In this document: positions 9,761 to 20,236 of the stretch, piece after piece
Numbering within the stretch: the stretch's first letter is position 1
How the letters are laid out: every line of letters begins with the position of its first letter
Assembly: GCF_018283675.1 (NCBI RefSeq)
Contig: NZ_JAGVRK010000001.1
Location: forward strand, 2,418,001 to 2,482,000
Reading direction: 5' to 3'
Length of the DNA stretch: 64,000 bases
DNA from: Metabacillus flavus
GTDB taxonomy: Bacteria; Bacillota; Bacilli; Bacillales; Bacillaceae
Position numbers and translations under genes: made by a program
The notes under the pieces: model-generated
The model's input: only the letters and a program-made list of their open reading frames with translations
Databases searched by the model: none
What the model was told of the DNA's origin: nothing

Positions 9761-10595
9761 CTTCAGGCAGGGACTTGGATTTAAGTTCCTCATGTGCCTT
9801 CCTGACAACATCCGCTGTCTGAACGGGCAGATACGAAGCTGCTTCTTCGTCCTTTCCAGTCCACTTTAAATGCAGAAGAAACTCAATATTCCCATCCCCG
9901 CCGGTTATTGGAGAAAAAGAAAGATTCATACAGTCGAAACCTTCTTTCAATGCAAATTCAATCATTCCTGAAACAACCCATTCATGGACGTTCGGATCTC
10001 TTACAATCCCTTTTTTTCCAACCTGATCTCTGCCCGCTTCGAACTGTGGCTTCACGAGTGCAAGACAGTCTCCGCCTGGTATAAGAATTTTCTTCAATGC
10101 CGGCAGGATCAGCCGAAGTGAGATGAACGATACATCAATGGTAGCAAGCTCCGGAAGCCCTTCCTGGAAGTCTGCAGCCTCTGAATAACGGAAATTCGTT
10201 CTTTCCATTACAATGACGCGCGGATCCTGTCTAAGCTTCCATGCAAGCTGATTATAGCCTACATCTACCGCATAGGATTTAAGGGCTCCATTTTGCAGGG
10301 CGCAATCTGTAAATCCGCCTGTAGAGGATCCGATATCAATCATGATTTTACCCTCTGCCTGTACATCGAATTGCTTCAGGGCTTTTTCAAGCTTTAGCCC
10401 GCCGCGGCTGACATACGGAAGCACGTTCCCTTTAATGGTTAGCGGCAGGTCCCGGTCTACTTTTTCTCCCGGTTTGTCCAATCTCATTTCATTTGCAAAG
10501 ACGAGTCCGGCCATGACGGCCCTTTTCGCCTTTTCTCTCGTCTCGATTAAACCTTTCTCGACGAGGAGTACATCTAAGCGTTCTTTTTTGCTCAT
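9753..10595 (-). CDS. yqxC: TlyA/YqxC-family RNA methyltransferase (S4 domain + FtsJ-like)
   Basis: 280 aa. An S4 RNA-binding domain (residues ~5-65, [20 protein letters not shown]) is followed by a Rossmann methyltransferase with the SAM-binding [14 protein letters not shown]. Mycobacterial TlyA 2'-O-methylates rRNA; the Bacillus homologue is assigned by similarity only. The ATG at 10595 is preceded by AAGGG and by two overlapping TAA triplets. The upstream dxs reading frame runs 107 bp into this gene because it misses those stops (see dxs). Confidence 0.9.
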   Translation of the reverse strand: MSKKERLDVLLVEKGLIETREKAKRAVMAGLVFANEMRLDKPGEKVDRDLPLTIKGNVLPYVSRGGLKLEKALKQFDVQAEGKIMIDIGSSTGGFTDCALQNGALKSYAVDVGYNQLAWKLRQDPRVIVMERTNFRYSEAADFQEGLPELATIDVSFISLRLILPALKKILIPGGDCLALVKPQFEAGRDQVGKKGIVRDPNVHEWVVSGMIEFALKEGFDCMNLSFSPITGGDGNIEFLLHLKWTGKDEEAASYLPVQTADVVRKAHEELKSKSLPEAE

Positions 10596-12489
10596 TATTA
10601 GGCCCTTTTTTCTTTAATTGGTGTAATTTTTTTATGGCTGCTACAGTATGCTCAACCGTCATACCAATTTCGTTCAGCAATTTGGTTACGCTGCCGTGCT
10701 CGATAAAACGATCTGGAATCCCCATTCGTTCAATAACGGCATGGTGGAAGTGGCGGTCATGTGCGTATTCAAGAACTGCACTGCCGAATCCGCCCTGCAG
10801 GACTGCCTCTTCAATCGTTAAAATCGGCATGTTCTTTTTCAAGAGGCTATCAAGCATCGCTTCATCCATTGGTTTAATAAATCGAGCATTAACTACCTTA
10901 ACCGAAATGTTCTGCCTCTCTAAAAGTTCTGCTGCTTCCATAGCCATTTCGATAGTGGTACCGAATGTCAGAATCGCTGCATCGCTTCCTTCGCGAAGGA
11001 CTTCCCATGAACCGATTGGAATTTGCTTCAGCTCATCATCCATTTTAACTCCAAGGCCATTGCCGCGCGGGTAGCGCATTGCAATTGGACCGTCATCATA
11101 TTTAAGAGCCGTATTGACCATGTGCTGCCCTTCATTTTCATCCTTCGGCATCATCATCACCATGTTCGGCAGATGTCTCATAAATGCAATATCAAAAACT
11201 CCTTGATGCGTCTCACCATCTGCACCTACAAGGCCTGCACGGTCAATTCCGAAGAAGACGTTCAAATTCTGGCGGCACACATCATGGACTACCTGGTCAT
11301 ATGCACGCTGCAGGAAGGTAGAGTAGATCGCAAGAAATGGCTTCATCCCTTGAGTTGCGAGACCTCCTGCCATGGTAGTCGCATGCTGTTCTGCAATGCC
11401 GACATCATACATTCGGTCCGGAAATTCCTCTGCAAACCCGAGGAGCTTTGAGCCTACCGGCATCGCTGGTGTTACAGCCACGACACGGCTGTCCTCTCTT
11501 GCGATTTTGCGAACCGTTTCGCTTACAAGTCCGCTCCAGGACGGGGCGGAAATGGAAGGTTTTACGAAATCGCCTGTATCAATTTTGTAGGCTGGCGTAC
11601 CATGCCAATTCCCAAGTTTATCTGCTTCCGCAGGGGAGTAGCCTTTTCCTTTTTTTGTTATAACGTGCATCAGGACCGGACCTTTTGTCTTTTTCGCATA
11701 GCGCAGGTTTTCAAGCAGGTCATCATAATTATGGCCGTCAATCGGGCCAAGATACGTAAAGCCAAGCTCTTCAAAAAACACGCCGGATACAAGCAAGTAC
11801 TTGAGGCTGTCCTTGATTCGCTCTGCAGTGGAAGCAAGCGCACCGCCCACTGCCGGGATCCGTTTAAGCAGCAGCTCCAGTTCATCTTTAGCCCATTGAT
11901 ATTTGCCGGCTGTTCTTAGCCTTCCAAGCACATTGTGCAAAGCTCCCACATTTGGTGCAATCGACATTTCGTTATCATTTAAAATAACAATCATGTCTTT
12001 TTGTTCATGCCCAATATGATTCAGTGCTTCCAGAGCCATACCGCCCGTTAATGCACCGTCGCCAATAATGGGAATAATGGTATCATCTGTCTTTTTTAAA
12101 TCTCTCGCCAATACCATACCCATTGCGGCAGAGAGGGAGGTGGAACTATGTCCGGTTTCCCATACATCATGTTCGCTTTCGCTTCGTTTCGGAAATCCGC
12201 ACAGTCCCTGATACTGTCTTAAGCTGTCAAAATCGCCTGCCCGGCCCGTAAGAATTTTGTGTACGTATGATTGATGCCCGACATCCCACAAAAATTTGTC
12301 TTTTGGACTGTCAAAAACCTTGTGCAAAGCAATGGTTAACTCGACTACTCCGAGGTTAGGGCCGATATGACCGCCTGTTGCAGCGAGTTTTTCGATTAAA
12401 AATTGCCGAATTTCAGCACTAAGTTTTTCAAGTTCATTATTTGAAAGCTTTTTCAGGAACCTTGGATTTTTTATCGATAATAGATCCAA
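10489..12489 (-). CDS. dxs: 1-deoxy-D-xylulose-5-phosphate synthase Dxs, with extended/frameshifted C-terminus
   Basis: First enzyme of the MEP isoprenoid pathway: pyruvate + glyceraldehyde-3-phosphate give DXP, with thiamine diphosphate. Visible motifs are [11 protein letters not shown], the ThDP motif [15 protein letters not shown] and [15 protein letters not shown]. The frame stays open ~36 codons past the expected end and overlaps tlyA. If the A-run before GGGCC at ~10604-10611 had one more A, the protein would end at TAA 10600-10598 with ...KKKRA, giving about 630 aa, the family length. The TTG at 12489 gives the family N-terminus MDLLSIKNP; a GTG three codons upstream is an alternative. 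It follows ispA and makes precursors for it. Confidence 0.9.
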   Translation of the reverse strand: MDLLSIKNPRFLKKLSNNELEKLSAEIRQFLIEKLAATGGHIGPNLGVVELTIALHKVFDSPKDKFLWDVGHQSYVHKILTGRAGDFDSLRQYQGLCGFPKRSESEHDVWETGHSSTSLSAAMGMVLARDLKKTDDTIIPIIGDGALTGGMALEALNHIGHEQKDMIVILNDNEMSIAPNVGALHNVLGRLRTAGKYQWAKDELELLLKRIPAVGGALASTAERIKDSLKYLLVSGVFFEELGFTYLGPIDGHNYDDLLENLRYAKKTKGPVLMHVITKKGKGYSPAEADKLGNWHGTPAYKIDTGDFVKPSISAPSWSGLVSETVRKIAREDSRVVAVTPAMPVGSKLLGFAEEFPDRMYDVGIAEQHATTMAGGLATQGMKPFLAIYSTFLQRAYDQVVHDVCRQNLNVFFGIDRAGLVGADGETHQGVFDIAFMRHLPNMVMMMPKDENEGQHMVNTALKYDDGPIAMRYPRGNGLGVKMDDELKQIPIGSWEVLREGSDAAILTFGTTIEMAMEAAELLERQNISVKVVNARFIKPMDEAMLDSLLKKNMPILTIEEAVLQGGFGSAVLEYAHDRHFHHAVIERMGIPDRFIEHGSVTKLLNEIGMTVEHTVAAIKKLHQLKKKGPNNEQKRTLRCTPRRERFNRDERKGEKGRHGRTRLCK

Positions 12490-12792
12490 TTGGATCACTC
12501 ACTTTCAGTGGTTTCTAATTTGGCGTGTATTTTAATCCTATATCCTATATTCTCCATGTTAAACTACTTTTACCGTAAAGAAAATGTTTATGGAACCTGA
12601 ACTATTATACCAATGTGCAGATGAAAATCAATGTCCCTCAAAGGTATCTTAGTCCCCTGACTGCAGAAAAATAAAAACCGCTAGCACAATTGTGTTAACG
12701 GCTGTCAGGGAGAATTTATGAAGTCCTAAACAACCCATTTTATTTAGGACATTATAGCACAAAATTTTAAAACAGGCTCATTTTCCTATCCC
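12490..12792. other. ispA-dxs intergenic region with a likely terminator
   Basis: On the minus strand an imperfect palindrome centred near 12687 (CCGTTAACACAATTGTGCTAGCGG as two arms around AATT) is followed by TTTTTATTTTT, a probable ispA terminator. A second hairpin, GTCCTAAA/TTTAGGAC, lies at ~12722-12751. A separate dxs promoter is therefore likely, but was not located. Confidence 0.55.
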
Positions 12793-13677
12793 TCAAGACT
12801 CTCTTATAGCAATCAGATCAGTAAGATCCTGTAAAAACGTATGTTGCATGTTCAAATCCTCAAGGACATTTTTCGCTAGGGCAATATGACTTGCAAGCTT
12901 GTCCTTAGCTCCATTAATTGTCAAAAGCGATGGATATGTTGTTTTCTGGTTGTGTGTATCGGAGCCGACAGGCTTGCCGATTTTGTCGACTGTCCCCTCT
13001 ATATCCAAAATATCGTCCCTGATTTGGAAAGCGATTCCGATATGCTGGCCGAACACTCTCATTTTTTCGATTTCTGATTGTCCCGCTCCAGCTAAAATCG
13101 CACCTGCGACAAGGCTGAAGGTTAGGAGCTTCGCTGTTTTATGCATATGTATGTATTCCAATTCCTGAAGGGAGAGGTTTTTCGCTTCGCCTTCCATATC
13201 AGCAGCCTGCCCTCCAGCCATTCCTTCGGCTCCTGCAGCATGAACAAGCTCTGAAACTAATCGGAGTTTTTGGACGGGATCAACATTATCCAGGGAAATG
13301 ACTGCCTGAAAGCTTTGTGTAAGAAGTCCGTCCCCGGCAAGCACCGCCAGTGCCTCACCATACACCTTGTGGTTCGTAGGCTTGCCTCTCCGAAGATCAT
13401 CATCATCCATACAAGGCAGATCATCATGAATCAGAGAGTATGTGTGGATCATCTCGACTGCGCATGCAGCCGGCATGCCCATGGCTTCTTCTTTACCGAA
13501 CGCTTTTAGAGAAGCAAGGACGAGAATCGGTCTTAAACGCTTTCCGCCTGCGTTCAATGAATAAAGCATGGCTTCTTTTAAAGTCTGAGGTGCACTCAGC
13601 TTCTCAATATAAAGGGGAAGTTCCTTTTCAATTAACTCTTTGCGGCTTGTCATAAATTCCTTAAACGATTCGGACAA
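12793..13677 (-). CDS. ispA: Farnesyl diphosphate synthase IspA
   Basis: 294 aa short-chain trans-prenyltransferase that condenses IPP with DMAPP and GPP. The first aspartate-rich motif is DDLPCMDDDDLRRG; the second is IRDDILDIEG; the conserved GGKRLRP is also present. The TTG at 13677 is selected because AGGAGG lies 8 nt upstream and the length equals that of B. subtilis YqiD. It begins one base after the xseB stop, within the folD-xseA-xseB-ispA operon. Confidence 0.95.
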   Translation of the reverse strand: MSESFKEFMTSRKELIEKELPLYIEKLSAPQTLKEAMLYSLNAGGKRLRPILVLASLKAFGKEEAMGMPAACAVEMIHTYSLIHDDLPCMDDDDLRRGKPTNHKVYGEALAVLAGDGLLTQSFQAVISLDNVDPVQKLRLVSELVHAAGAEGMAGGQAADMEGEAKNLSLQELEYIHMHKTAKLLTFSLVAGAILAGAGQSEIEKMRVFGQHIGIAFQIRDDILDIEGTVDKIGKPVGSDTHNQKTTYPSLLTINGAKDKLASHIALAKNVLEDLNMQHTFLQDLTDLIAIRES

Positions 13678-13678
13678 A

Positions 13679-13921
13679 TTATTCTTCCTCCTGAATTTCG
13701 AAAGGCTCCAGCTCTCCGCCTTCACGAAGAATATAATCCATTTGCTTTTCAACTCTTTGCAGCTTGTCATGGCAGAGCTTAGAAAGCTTCATGCCATCCT
13801 GGAAAAAGCTGATTGCCTGTTCAAGCGGGACATCTCCCTGTTCAAGCTTTCCGACTATTTCCTCCAGCTGCTCCATTGCTTCTTCAAATGTCACTTCTTC
13901 CGGAATGTTTTTTTTACTCAT
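13679..13921 (-). CDS. xseB: Exodeoxyribonuclease VII small subunit XseB
   Basis: 80 aa. The family motif [25 protein letters not shown] is recognisable in two halves. It binds the large subunit XseA to form the single-strand-specific exonuclease VII. The ATG at 13921 gives the usual N-terminus (MSKKN...) and overlaps the xseA stop by 8 nt, with GGTGGAG upstream. Confidence 0.93.
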   Translation of the reverse strand: MSKKNIPEEVTFEEAMEQLEEIVGKLEQGDVPLEQAISFFQDGMKLSKLCHDKLQRVEKQMDYILREGGELEPFEIQEEE

Positions 13922-15263
13922 CTGTTTTCTCCACCTTCTCCATGACTTCACATAAAAGGGTTCCATCCTGAAGTCTCACAGTTACTTTATCTCCCTCAGC
14001 CGCATTGCTGACGGATTTGACCAGGTGATCTTCCTTATAAACCAGACTATACCCCCGCTCCATAATACTCAAGGGATTGAGCGCATTAAGTTTTTCCAAT
14101 GAGTGCTGAAACTCTCTTTGCTTTGCCGAAAGAGATTGATTCATTTCCCTCGTTAGAGTTTTTACAGCTTGTTCATATCGCTGCAAGGCTGCTCTTGCCT
14201 GTGCTTTTGGATGAACACGCATCAAACGGCTTTCCTGGTTCTGAAACCGGTCTTTCTTCCCCGTTAATAAACGAATCATCTCCCGCTGCAAGTCCTCCAC
14301 AAGGTTATCAAGCTGCTGTTCTTTTTGCTCATACAGCTGCTTCGGATAACGGAAGGCATAGGATCGTTCAAATGACTTTAACCGCTCCTTATCCCTCGTT
14401 ACCTTTTCCTGCATCGATCTCATCAGTCTCGCTTTCCGGACTGATACTTTCTCCAAAAGCTCAAGCGTATGAGGAACAGCCAGTTCTGCTGCCCCTGTAG
14501 GTGTTGGCGCTCTGAGATCCGCAGCAAAATCAGCAATTGTGTAATCCGTTTCGTGGCCGACAGCAGAGATGATTGGAACAGCTGAATCGAAAATCGCCCT
14601 TGCTACAATTTCTTCATTGAATGCCCATAGTTCTTCAATCGAACCGCCCCCGCGCCCGATAATCAGCGTATCGAGAGTTCCCAGCCTGTTTGCTTGTTCT
14701 ATGGACTCCGCAACCGACTTTCCTGCGTTTATTCCTTGAACGAGAGCAGGGATAATAATTACTTTTGCGATTGGATATCTTCTTTTAATCGTGATTAAAA
14801 TATCCCGTATAGCAGCACCTGTTGGAGAGGTGACGACTCCGATGGTTTGCGGAAAAACCGGAATGGGCTTTTTGTATTTTTCATCAAAAAGCCCTTCCTT
14901 TTGAAGATTTTTCTTCAGTTCTTCATAGGCAAGATACAGGCTCCCAATTCCGTCGGGCTGCATTTCCTTTGCATAAATCTGGTACTGGCCGCTTTGTTCA
15001 TATACACTGATTTCACCGCGGAGCAGCACCTTCATTCCATTTTCCGGACGGAATTTCATCGCTTTATTCTGACTTGCAAACATGACTCCCAAAATACGGG
15101 ACTGTTCGTCCTTCAAAGTGAAATACAAATGTCCTCTTGAATGGATTTTCACATTGGATAACTCGCCTTTTACCCATATATCCCTTAGGTGGGGGTCGAC
15201 ATCAAATTTTCTTTTAATGTATTTGGTCAAAGCTGTTACCGTTACATGCTGGATTTCACTCAT
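13914..15263 (-). CDS. xseA: Exodeoxyribonuclease VII large subunit XseA
   Basis: 449 aa. An N-terminal OB-fold (residues ~10-100, [12 protein letters not shown]) precedes the catalytic domain with [16 protein letters not shown] and [24 protein letters not shown] (one motif read in parts), then a long coiled coil for XseB. It degrades single-stranded DNA into oligonucleotides during repair. Operon position between folD and xseB is as in B. subtilis. AGGAGG precedes the ATG. Confidence 0.96.
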   Translation of the reverse strand: MSEIQHVTVTALTKYIKRKFDVDPHLRDIWVKGELSNVKIHSRGHLYFTLKDEQSRILGVMFASQNKAMKFRPENGMKVLLRGEISVYEQSGQYQIYAKEMQPDGIGSLYLAYEELKKNLQKEGLFDEKYKKPIPVFPQTIGVVTSPTGAAIRDILITIKRRYPIAKVIIIPALVQGINAGKSVAESIEQANRLGTLDTLIIGRGGGSIEELWAFNEEIVARAIFDSAVPIISAVGHETDYTIADFAADLRAPTPTGAAELAVPHTLELLEKVSVRKARLMRSMQEKVTRDKERLKSFERSYAFRYPKQLYEQKEQQLDNLVEDLQREMIRLLTGKKDRFQNQESRLMRVHPKAQARAALQRYEQAVKTLTREMNQSLSAKQREFQHSLEKLNALNPLSIMERGYSLVYKEDHLVKSVSNAAEGDKVTVRLQDGTLLCEVMEKVEKTDE

Positions 15264-15298
15264 GACTGCCCCTCCTTTCTCCTGTTCCGGAGGCTGTC

Positions 15299-16150
15299 TT
15301 AGGAAATTGTATTTTTTGCTGCTTTCACAGTGTTGCTGGCGAGCATCGTAATGGTCATGGGGCCGACTCCGCCTGGAACAGGAGTAATAAAGGAAGCTAC
15401 TTCTTTCGCTTCTTCAAACATAACATCTCCGCACAGCTTGCCAAGTTCATTGCGGTTCATTCCCACATCAATAACGACTGCACCTGGCTTGATATCGTTC
15501 CCAGTAATCAGATTCGCACGCCCAGCAGCTACAACAAGGATATCAGCCTGCCTGGTAATTTCAGACAAATCTTTCGTTTTGGAATGACAATAGGAGACCG
15601 TGGCATTTTCTTTGAGTAAAAGCTGGCCGATCGGCTTGCCTACGATATTGCTTCTGCCGACAACTACCGCATGTTTTCCAGCGGGATCAATCCCGGTAAT
15701 ACGGAGCATTTCCATAATTCCAGCCGGTGTACAGGAAAGAAAACATTTTTGTCCGGTTAGCATCCGCCCCAGATTGACAGGATGAAAACCGTCCACATCC
15801 TTCTCAGGTGAAATTTTTTCAATCACCGCTATTTCATCAATATGGTCAGGCAGAGGAAGCTGAACAAGGATGCCATGATAGGCTGGATCCTCATTGTAGC
15901 GGTCAATTACAATTAGCAGCTCCTCCTGGGAAAAAGTCACCGGAAATTGCTCTAGATTAAAATCAATTCCGATTTCTTCGGACGCCTTCCGCTTGCCTTT
16001 TATGTAAGAAAGGGACGCAGGGTTGTCTCCGACCAGAATGATCACCAGTCCCGGATTTACCCCTTGTTCCTTAAGTTCTTTTACTTCTCCAGCCAGGTTC
16101 GCTCTCGTTTGTTTTGCTATTTCTGTTCCGCTGATTATGGCAGCAGTCAT
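15299..16150 (-). CDS. folD: Bifunctional methylene-THF dehydrogenase/cyclohydrolase FolD
   Basis: 283 aa. It interconverts 5,10-methylene- and 10-formyl-tetrahydrofolate with NADP. Motifs are the active-site Lys region [16 protein letters not shown], the nucleotide-binding GRSNIVGKP and [10 protein letters not shown]. The start ATG at 16150 follows GGAGGA by 7 nt and reproduces the family N-terminus. It may supply formyl groups linked to the glycine-cleavage system also found in this window. Confidence 0.96.
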   Translation of the reverse strand: MTAAIISGTEIAKQTRANLAGEVKELKEQGVNPGLVIILVGDNPASLSYIKGKRKASEEIGIDFNLEQFPVTFSQEELLIVIDRYNEDPAYHGILVQLPLPDHIDEIAVIEKISPEKDVDGFHPVNLGRMLTGQKCFLSCTPAGIMEMLRITGIDPAGKHAVVVGRSNIVGKPIGQLLLKENATVSYCHSKTKDLSEITRQADILVVAAGRANLITGNDIKPGAVVIDVGMNRNELGKLCGDVMFEEAKEVASFITPVPGGVGPMTITMLASNTVKAAKNTIS

Positions 16151-16170
16151 CGCGCATTCCTCCAAACTGT

Positions 16171-16566
16171 TTAGTCGGTTTCGATGTCTTTTCTAATGTT
16201 AGAAAGTACTCCATTTACAAAACGGCTTGATTGATCATCTCCGAAAGATTTAGCAAGTTCAATGGCCTCATCAATTGATACGGAAGCAGGAATATCGTTC
16301 TCGTACTTCATTTCATAGGCAGCAAGGCGCAATATCCCTCTGTCAACATTCGCCAGTCTCTCCAGCTTCCAATTGACAAGATGCGGTTTAATGAGCTCGT
16401 CAATTTCTTCCAAGTTGGAAATCGTTCCAGTTACAAGGTCTTTTGTAAAGGAATTCACTTCTTCCTCATCAAACGCATGCTGCAGGGCATCTGCTGGATC
16501 AATTTGACTTACATCTATTTGAAACAAAGCCTGCAAAGCTTTCTCTCGGGCTGTTCTTCTATTCAT
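16171..16566 (-). CDS. nusB: Transcription antitermination factor NusB
   Basis: 131 aa all-helical protein. RRTAREKALQALFQID and the C-terminal SVSIDEAIELAKSFGDDQSSR segments are typical. With NusE it binds BoxA RNA in rRNA leaders. First gene of the run nusB-folD-xseA-xseB-ispA. AAGGAG upstream of the ATG. Confidence 0.95.
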   Translation of the reverse strand: MNRRTAREKALQALFQIDVSQIDPADALQHAFDEEEVNSFTKDLVTGTISNLEEIDELIKPHLVNWKLERLANVDRGILRLAAYEMKYENDIPASVSIDEAIELAKSFGDDQSSRFVNGVLSNIRKDIETD

Positions 16567-16933
16567 TCGATTTCTGCTCCTTTTGTATACGTTAATATAC
16601 TTTCATTTTATCCATGTCCATGTCTAGCCAAATCATATCATAATTTTGATGCCGAATCACTTCCAAAATACGCATTTCCGCTATAAAACCGAATAAAGAA
16701 AACTTTTTTTGTCTAAATATTCGTTATTTAATCACTTACGGCTCACATTTGGAACGAAAACGCTGGATCTGGGCGAAGTTATCGACGTTTAAATGATTCA
16801 TATGCTGTAAAAAACTTCTTGTCAAACCTGCTTTTTGATGTCACTTCTTATAGGGGGTCCGGTTGACCTTTTTTATGCAGGATAATAGCGATTCCCCCTT
16901 TAATCACCAATTCCACATTTAGCCCTGGCCATT
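16567..16933. other. yqhY-nusB intergenic region
   Basis: About 370 bp before the yqhY terminator. It should contain the nusB promoter; no clear -35/-10 pair, RNA motif or gene was recognised. Confidence 0.45.
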
Positions 16934-16959
16934 AAAAAAGGACTGCAAAATGCAGTCCT
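16934..16959 (-). terminator. Intrinsic terminator after yqhY
   Basis: AGGACTGCA and TGCAGTCCT flank an AAA loop; the minus transcript continues TTTTTTAAT. Confidence 0.85.
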
Positions 16960-16986
16960 GATTCCCATATTAAAATGGTTCGTTTC

Positions 16987-17394
16987 TTACATTTCCTGAT
17001 CGATTTCAACTTCAGGCGTTTTAGCGTCAAAAAGAATTCCCACTACATGAACATTAATTTCCGTTATATCAAGAGCCGTCATGGTTAAAAGCGCCTGACG
17101 GATATTATCCTGAATGGATTGCGCGACGTTAGGAATGGAAACGCCAAATGCCATGGTGCAATAGATATCAATCGAGATGCCATCCTCGGAGAGCTCTACT
17201 TTTACACCCTTGCCATGGTTTTTCTTTCCAAGGCGTTCGGCAACACCTGATGCAAAGTTGCCTCGCATATTGCCCACTCCCTCAACTTCAGAAGCGGCAA
17301 TCCCCGCAATAACTTCAATAACTTCCGGTGCAATTTCCACTTTTCCAAGAGTACTGTCTTCCTGGTTCATTTCAAGTAAACGGTTTTCCTTCAT
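16987..17394 (-). CDS. yqhY: Asp23/Gls24-family protein YqhY
   Basis: 135 aa. GKVEIAPEVIEVIAGIA, VEGVGNMRGNFASG and ALDITEINVHVVGI are the family hallmarks. In B. subtilis YqhY is encoded with accB-accC and is linked to control of acetyl-CoA carboxylase activity. It is the third gene of accB-accC-yqhY here too. The ATG at 17394 after GGAGGTG is preferred to an ATG five codons earlier. Confidence 0.93.
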   Translation of the reverse strand: MKENRLLEMNQEDSTLGKVEIAPEVIEVIAGIAASEVEGVGNMRGNFASGVAERLGKKNHGKGVKVELSEDGISIDIYCTMAFGVSIPNVAQSIQDNIRQALLTMTALDITEINVHVVGILFDAKTPEVEIDQEM

Positions 17395-17415
17395 TTCCTG
17401 CACCTCCATAAAAGA

Positions 17416-18768
17416 TTAGGATTCCATTAGTGGATACAACTCCAGAAACTTCGTGTTAAAGTTTCCGCTTTTAAATGTTTCATGATCAAGCAGTTTTAAA
17501 TGGAAAGGAATCGTTGTGGAAATTCCTTCGATTACAAACTCGCTGAGTGCACGCTTCATTCTTGCAATTGCTTCTTCTCTTGTTTCTCCATATGTAATCA
17601 ATTTTGCAATCATGGAGTCGTAATATGGAGGGATTGTATAGCCGGGATATACCGCGGAATCCACCCTGACCCCAAGTCCGCCTGGAGGAAGATACATTTC
17701 AATCTTTCCGGGAGAAGGCATGAAGTTTTTGGACGGGTTTTCTGCATTGATCCTGCATTCAATCGCCCAGCCTTTGAAAACAACATCCTCCTGCTTAATG
17801 CTTAGTGTATCACCGGATGCCACTTTAATTTGCTCTTTAATCAAGTCCATTCCGGTTACCATTTCAGTTACAGGATGCTCAACCTGAATTCTAGTGTTCA
17901 TTTCCATGAAATAGTAGTTTTGTTCATTGTAATCAAAAATGAACTCCACTGTTCCGGCACCCGTGTAATTAACCGCTTCTGCCGCTCTCACAGCCGCCTG
18001 TCCCATCTGCTCGCGGACTACGGGGTCCAATGCAGGTGAAGGAGATTCCTCTACAAGCTTTTGCAGTCTGCGCTGAATGGTACAGTCACGCTCGCCTAAA
18101 TGAATCGTGTTGCCGTGAGTATCAGCCATCACCTGAATTTCAACGTGGCGGAAGTCCTCGATGTATTTTTCAATATAAACCCCCGGGTTTCCAAAGGCAG
18201 TTTCTGCTTCTTTCTGAGTAATACGAATTCCTTTTTCAAGATCCTTCTGATCCCGTGCAACGCGAATTCCTTTTCCGCCGCCGCCTGCAGTTGCCTTTAT
18301 AATAACCGGATACCCAATTTCCTCTGCCAAGGAAACCGCTTCTTCAATATTTTTAATAATTCCCCGTGATCCCGGAACAATCGGAACGTTCGCTTCCCGC
18401 ATTGTTTCTCTTGCTACATCCTTCGTACCCATCTTTGAAATGGCTTCAGGACTTGGCCCTACAAAGGTAATGCTGCATTCTCTGCACAGTTCAGCAAAGT
18501 CAGCATTCTCTGCAAGGAAGCCATAGCCGGGATGGATAGCGTCTGTTCCAGTTAAATTGGCGACACTGATAATATTGGTGAAATTTAAGTAGCTGTCTCT
18601 TGAAGAAGTCGGTCCAATGCAATAGGCTTCATCTGCGAGCTGGACATGCAGAGCGTCCCTGTCTGCTTCTGAAAAAACGGCAACGGTCTCAATCTCAAGC
18701 TCTTTGCACGCCCGGATGATTCTTACAGCAATTTCTCCCCGATTCGCAATGAGTAATTTCTTGATCAT
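17416..18768 (-). CDS. accC: Acetyl-CoA carboxylase, biotin carboxylase subunit AccC
   Basis: 450 aa ATP-grasp enzyme that carboxylates biotin on AccB using ATP and bicarbonate. Motifs: [13 protein letters not shown] at the N-terminus, the Gly-rich ATP loop [12 protein letters not shown], the catalytic [14 protein letters not shown] and the biotin-binding C-terminal domain. Second gene of the acc operon, 13 bp after accB. Full length. Confidence 0.97.
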   Translation of the reverse strand: MIKKLLIANRGEIAVRIIRACKELEIETVAVFSEADRDALHVQLADEAYCIGPTSSRDSYLNFTNIISVANLTGTDAIHPGYGFLAENADFAELCRECSITFVGPSPEAISKMGTKDVARETMREANVPIVPGSRGIIKNIEEAVSLAEEIGYPVIIKATAGGGGKGIRVARDQKDLEKGIRITQKEAETAFGNPGVYIEKYIEDFRHVEIQVMADTHGNTIHLGERDCTIQRRLQKLVEESPSPALDPVVREQMGQAAVRAAEAVNYTGAGTVEFIFDYNEQNYYFMEMNTRIQVEHPVTEMVTGMDLIKEQIKVASGDTLSIKQEDVVFKGWAIECRINAENPSKNFMPSPGKIEMYLPPGGLGVRVDSAVYPGYTIPPYYDSMIAKLITYGETREEAIARMKRALSEFVIEGISTTIPFHLKLLDHETFKSGNFNTKFLELYPLMES

Positions 18769-18781
18769 AACAGTTCGCTCC

Positions 18782-19282
18782 TTATTCAGGCTTTACGAGG
18801 AACAGGGGCTGGCCGTATTCTACAAGCTGACCGTTTTCCGCCAGAATTTCCACGATTTCTCCTTTAGTTTCTGCTTCGATTTCATTAAATAGCTTCATTG
18901 CTTCTACGATGCACACTACTGTGTCATTTTTAACTTTTGAACCTAATTCCACATAATTGCCTGTCTCCGGTGAGGAAGCAGCGTAGAAAGTTCCTACCAT
19001 TGGAGAGGTGATTTTAACCAGGCTTTCATCCTCTGCGGATTCAGCTTCCGGCTTTTCTTCTGTTTTTGGCGCTTCTTGTCCAGCATTCGGCTGAGCTGCC
19101 TGAACTGGTGCGGCCTGCTGGACCGGAGCTTGGGCAGCCACTGGTGCTGCATGACTGTACACAGCTTCTGGAGCTGATTTTTTCAATGAAAGCTTTGCAC
19201 CTTCATTTTCGTATGTAAATTCATCAATTGAAGATTGGTCGATTAACTTGATCAGTTCCCTAATCTCCTGGATTTTCAACAT
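18782..19282 (-). CDS. accB: Biotin carboxyl carrier protein AccB
   Basis: 166 aa. The N-terminal [17 protein letters not shown] segment is joined by an Ala/Pro/Gln-rich linker to the C-terminal biotinyl domain; the biotinylated Lys lies in EAMKLFNE. It carries CO2 between AccC and carboxyltransferase at the first step of fatty acid synthesis. The ~350-bp upstream gap separates it from the spoIIIA terminator, so it has its own promoter. AAGGGG before the ATG. Confidence 0.96.
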   Translation of the reverse strand: MLKIQEIRELIKLIDQSSIDEFTYENEGAKLSLKKSAPEAVYSHAAPVAAQAPVQQAAPVQAAQPNAGQEAPKTEEKPEAESAEDESLVKITSPMVGTFYAASSPETGNYVELGSKVKNDTVVCIVEAMKLFNEIEAETKGEIVEILAENGQLVEYGQPLFLVKPE

Positions 19283-19585
19283 AAACTGGCACCCCTTATT
19301 GGAAAGTTACGTGATAAATGCAAATTTCTATCATCTGCTCCTAAAGCTAAGTCTCATAAACATCTTACGATACTATGCAAGCTTAATTCAACTTAAATCG
19401 ATACGCTATACGACTTTTGAATGATTCCTGCCCCAATGCCCCTGTTCCTATTATAGACGAATTGCATTGGTTTTGAAACGAACCCGCGCAAGAGGACTGG
19501 AAAAACACAGGTTTGTCATACCTTGTGAAGGGTGGACAGATCATGGAAGGGCTGCCGATTCCCAAACTAGTCTTCCCTTTTCCAA
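19283..19585. other. spoIIIAH-accB intergenic region
   Basis: It should hold the accB promoter on the minus strand. No gene or known RNA element was recognised. Confidence 0.45.
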
Positions 19586-19617
19586 ACAAAAAATCAGCCT
19601 GAAGCTGCAGGCTGATT
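19586..19617 (-). terminator. Intrinsic terminator of the spoIIIA operon
   Basis: AATCAGCCTG pairs with CAGGCTGATT; the minus transcript continues TTTTTGTTTGG. Confidence 0.85.
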
Positions 19618-19629
19618 GGTTAAAATCTT

Positions 19630-20235
19630 TTATTTTGCCGGTTCAAAGGAAACGGCTACATTTTCCATACCGGCAATTTCGCTTCTTACAAGCATGATGA
19701 TGTCATTAGCATCCGCTGCATTATGCTCTTTCGCTTTTACCGTAATCAAAACCTGATTATCTTCTACCCGGACTAAAGCATCATCATAATCCTCAGATTT
19801 GATTAATGTTTCAAGAATGGCTTCCTTGCCAGCCGTGTCAGACAATTCCTTCATCTGCTCATAGGCTTTGCTTTTTTCTTCAGCAGATGCATCTTTGCTT
19901 GCAACGACTGACTGAAGATGGCTCTTCAGCTCGCTTCGCTGATCTTCAAGCTCCATGCGAAGCGAGGTAAATAGTTCATCGCTTTCAACAGTTGAAACGA
20001 CTGTGCCGTCTTCCCCTGATGCAGATTTTGCTTCCCCTTTAGCATCTTCATTTCCCTTTGTATCTTTGGAAACCGTTTTTGTTGCAGCCGCTTTTTCTTC
20101 TTGAGTCTGGTCCTTATTTGCTGCAGTCATATCGGTTCCTGTTCCGCCTTCAGGGGATGTAATGTAATAGACAGATAGCACTACGACTAAACTCAGCATC
20201 GTAAGCAGCCAAACGGTTTGTTTTTTAAGCATCAT
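19630..20235 (-). CDS. spoIIIAH: Stage III sporulation protein AH
   Basis: 201 aa. A short cytoplasmic tail and one transmembrane helix (residues ~6-26, VWLLTMLSLVVVLSVYYI) precede an acidic linker and a C-terminal YscJ/FliF-like ring-building domain ending with MENVAVSFEPAK-like residues. It is made in the mother cell and interlocks with forespore SpoIIQ to form the channel that maintains late forespore gene expression. Last gene of the spoIIIA operon. ATG 20232 is an equally possible start. Confidence 0.95.
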   Translation of the reverse strand: MMLKKQTVWLLTMLSLVVVLSVYYITSPEGGTGTDMTAANKDQTQEEKAAATKTVSKDTKGNEDAKGEAKSASGEDGTVVSTVESDELFTSLRMELEDQRSELKSHLQSVVASKDASAEEKSKAYEQMKELSDTAGKEAILETLIKSEDYDDALVRVEDNQVLITVKAKEHNAADANDIIMLVRSEIAGMENVAVSFEPAK

Positions 20236-20236
20236 A

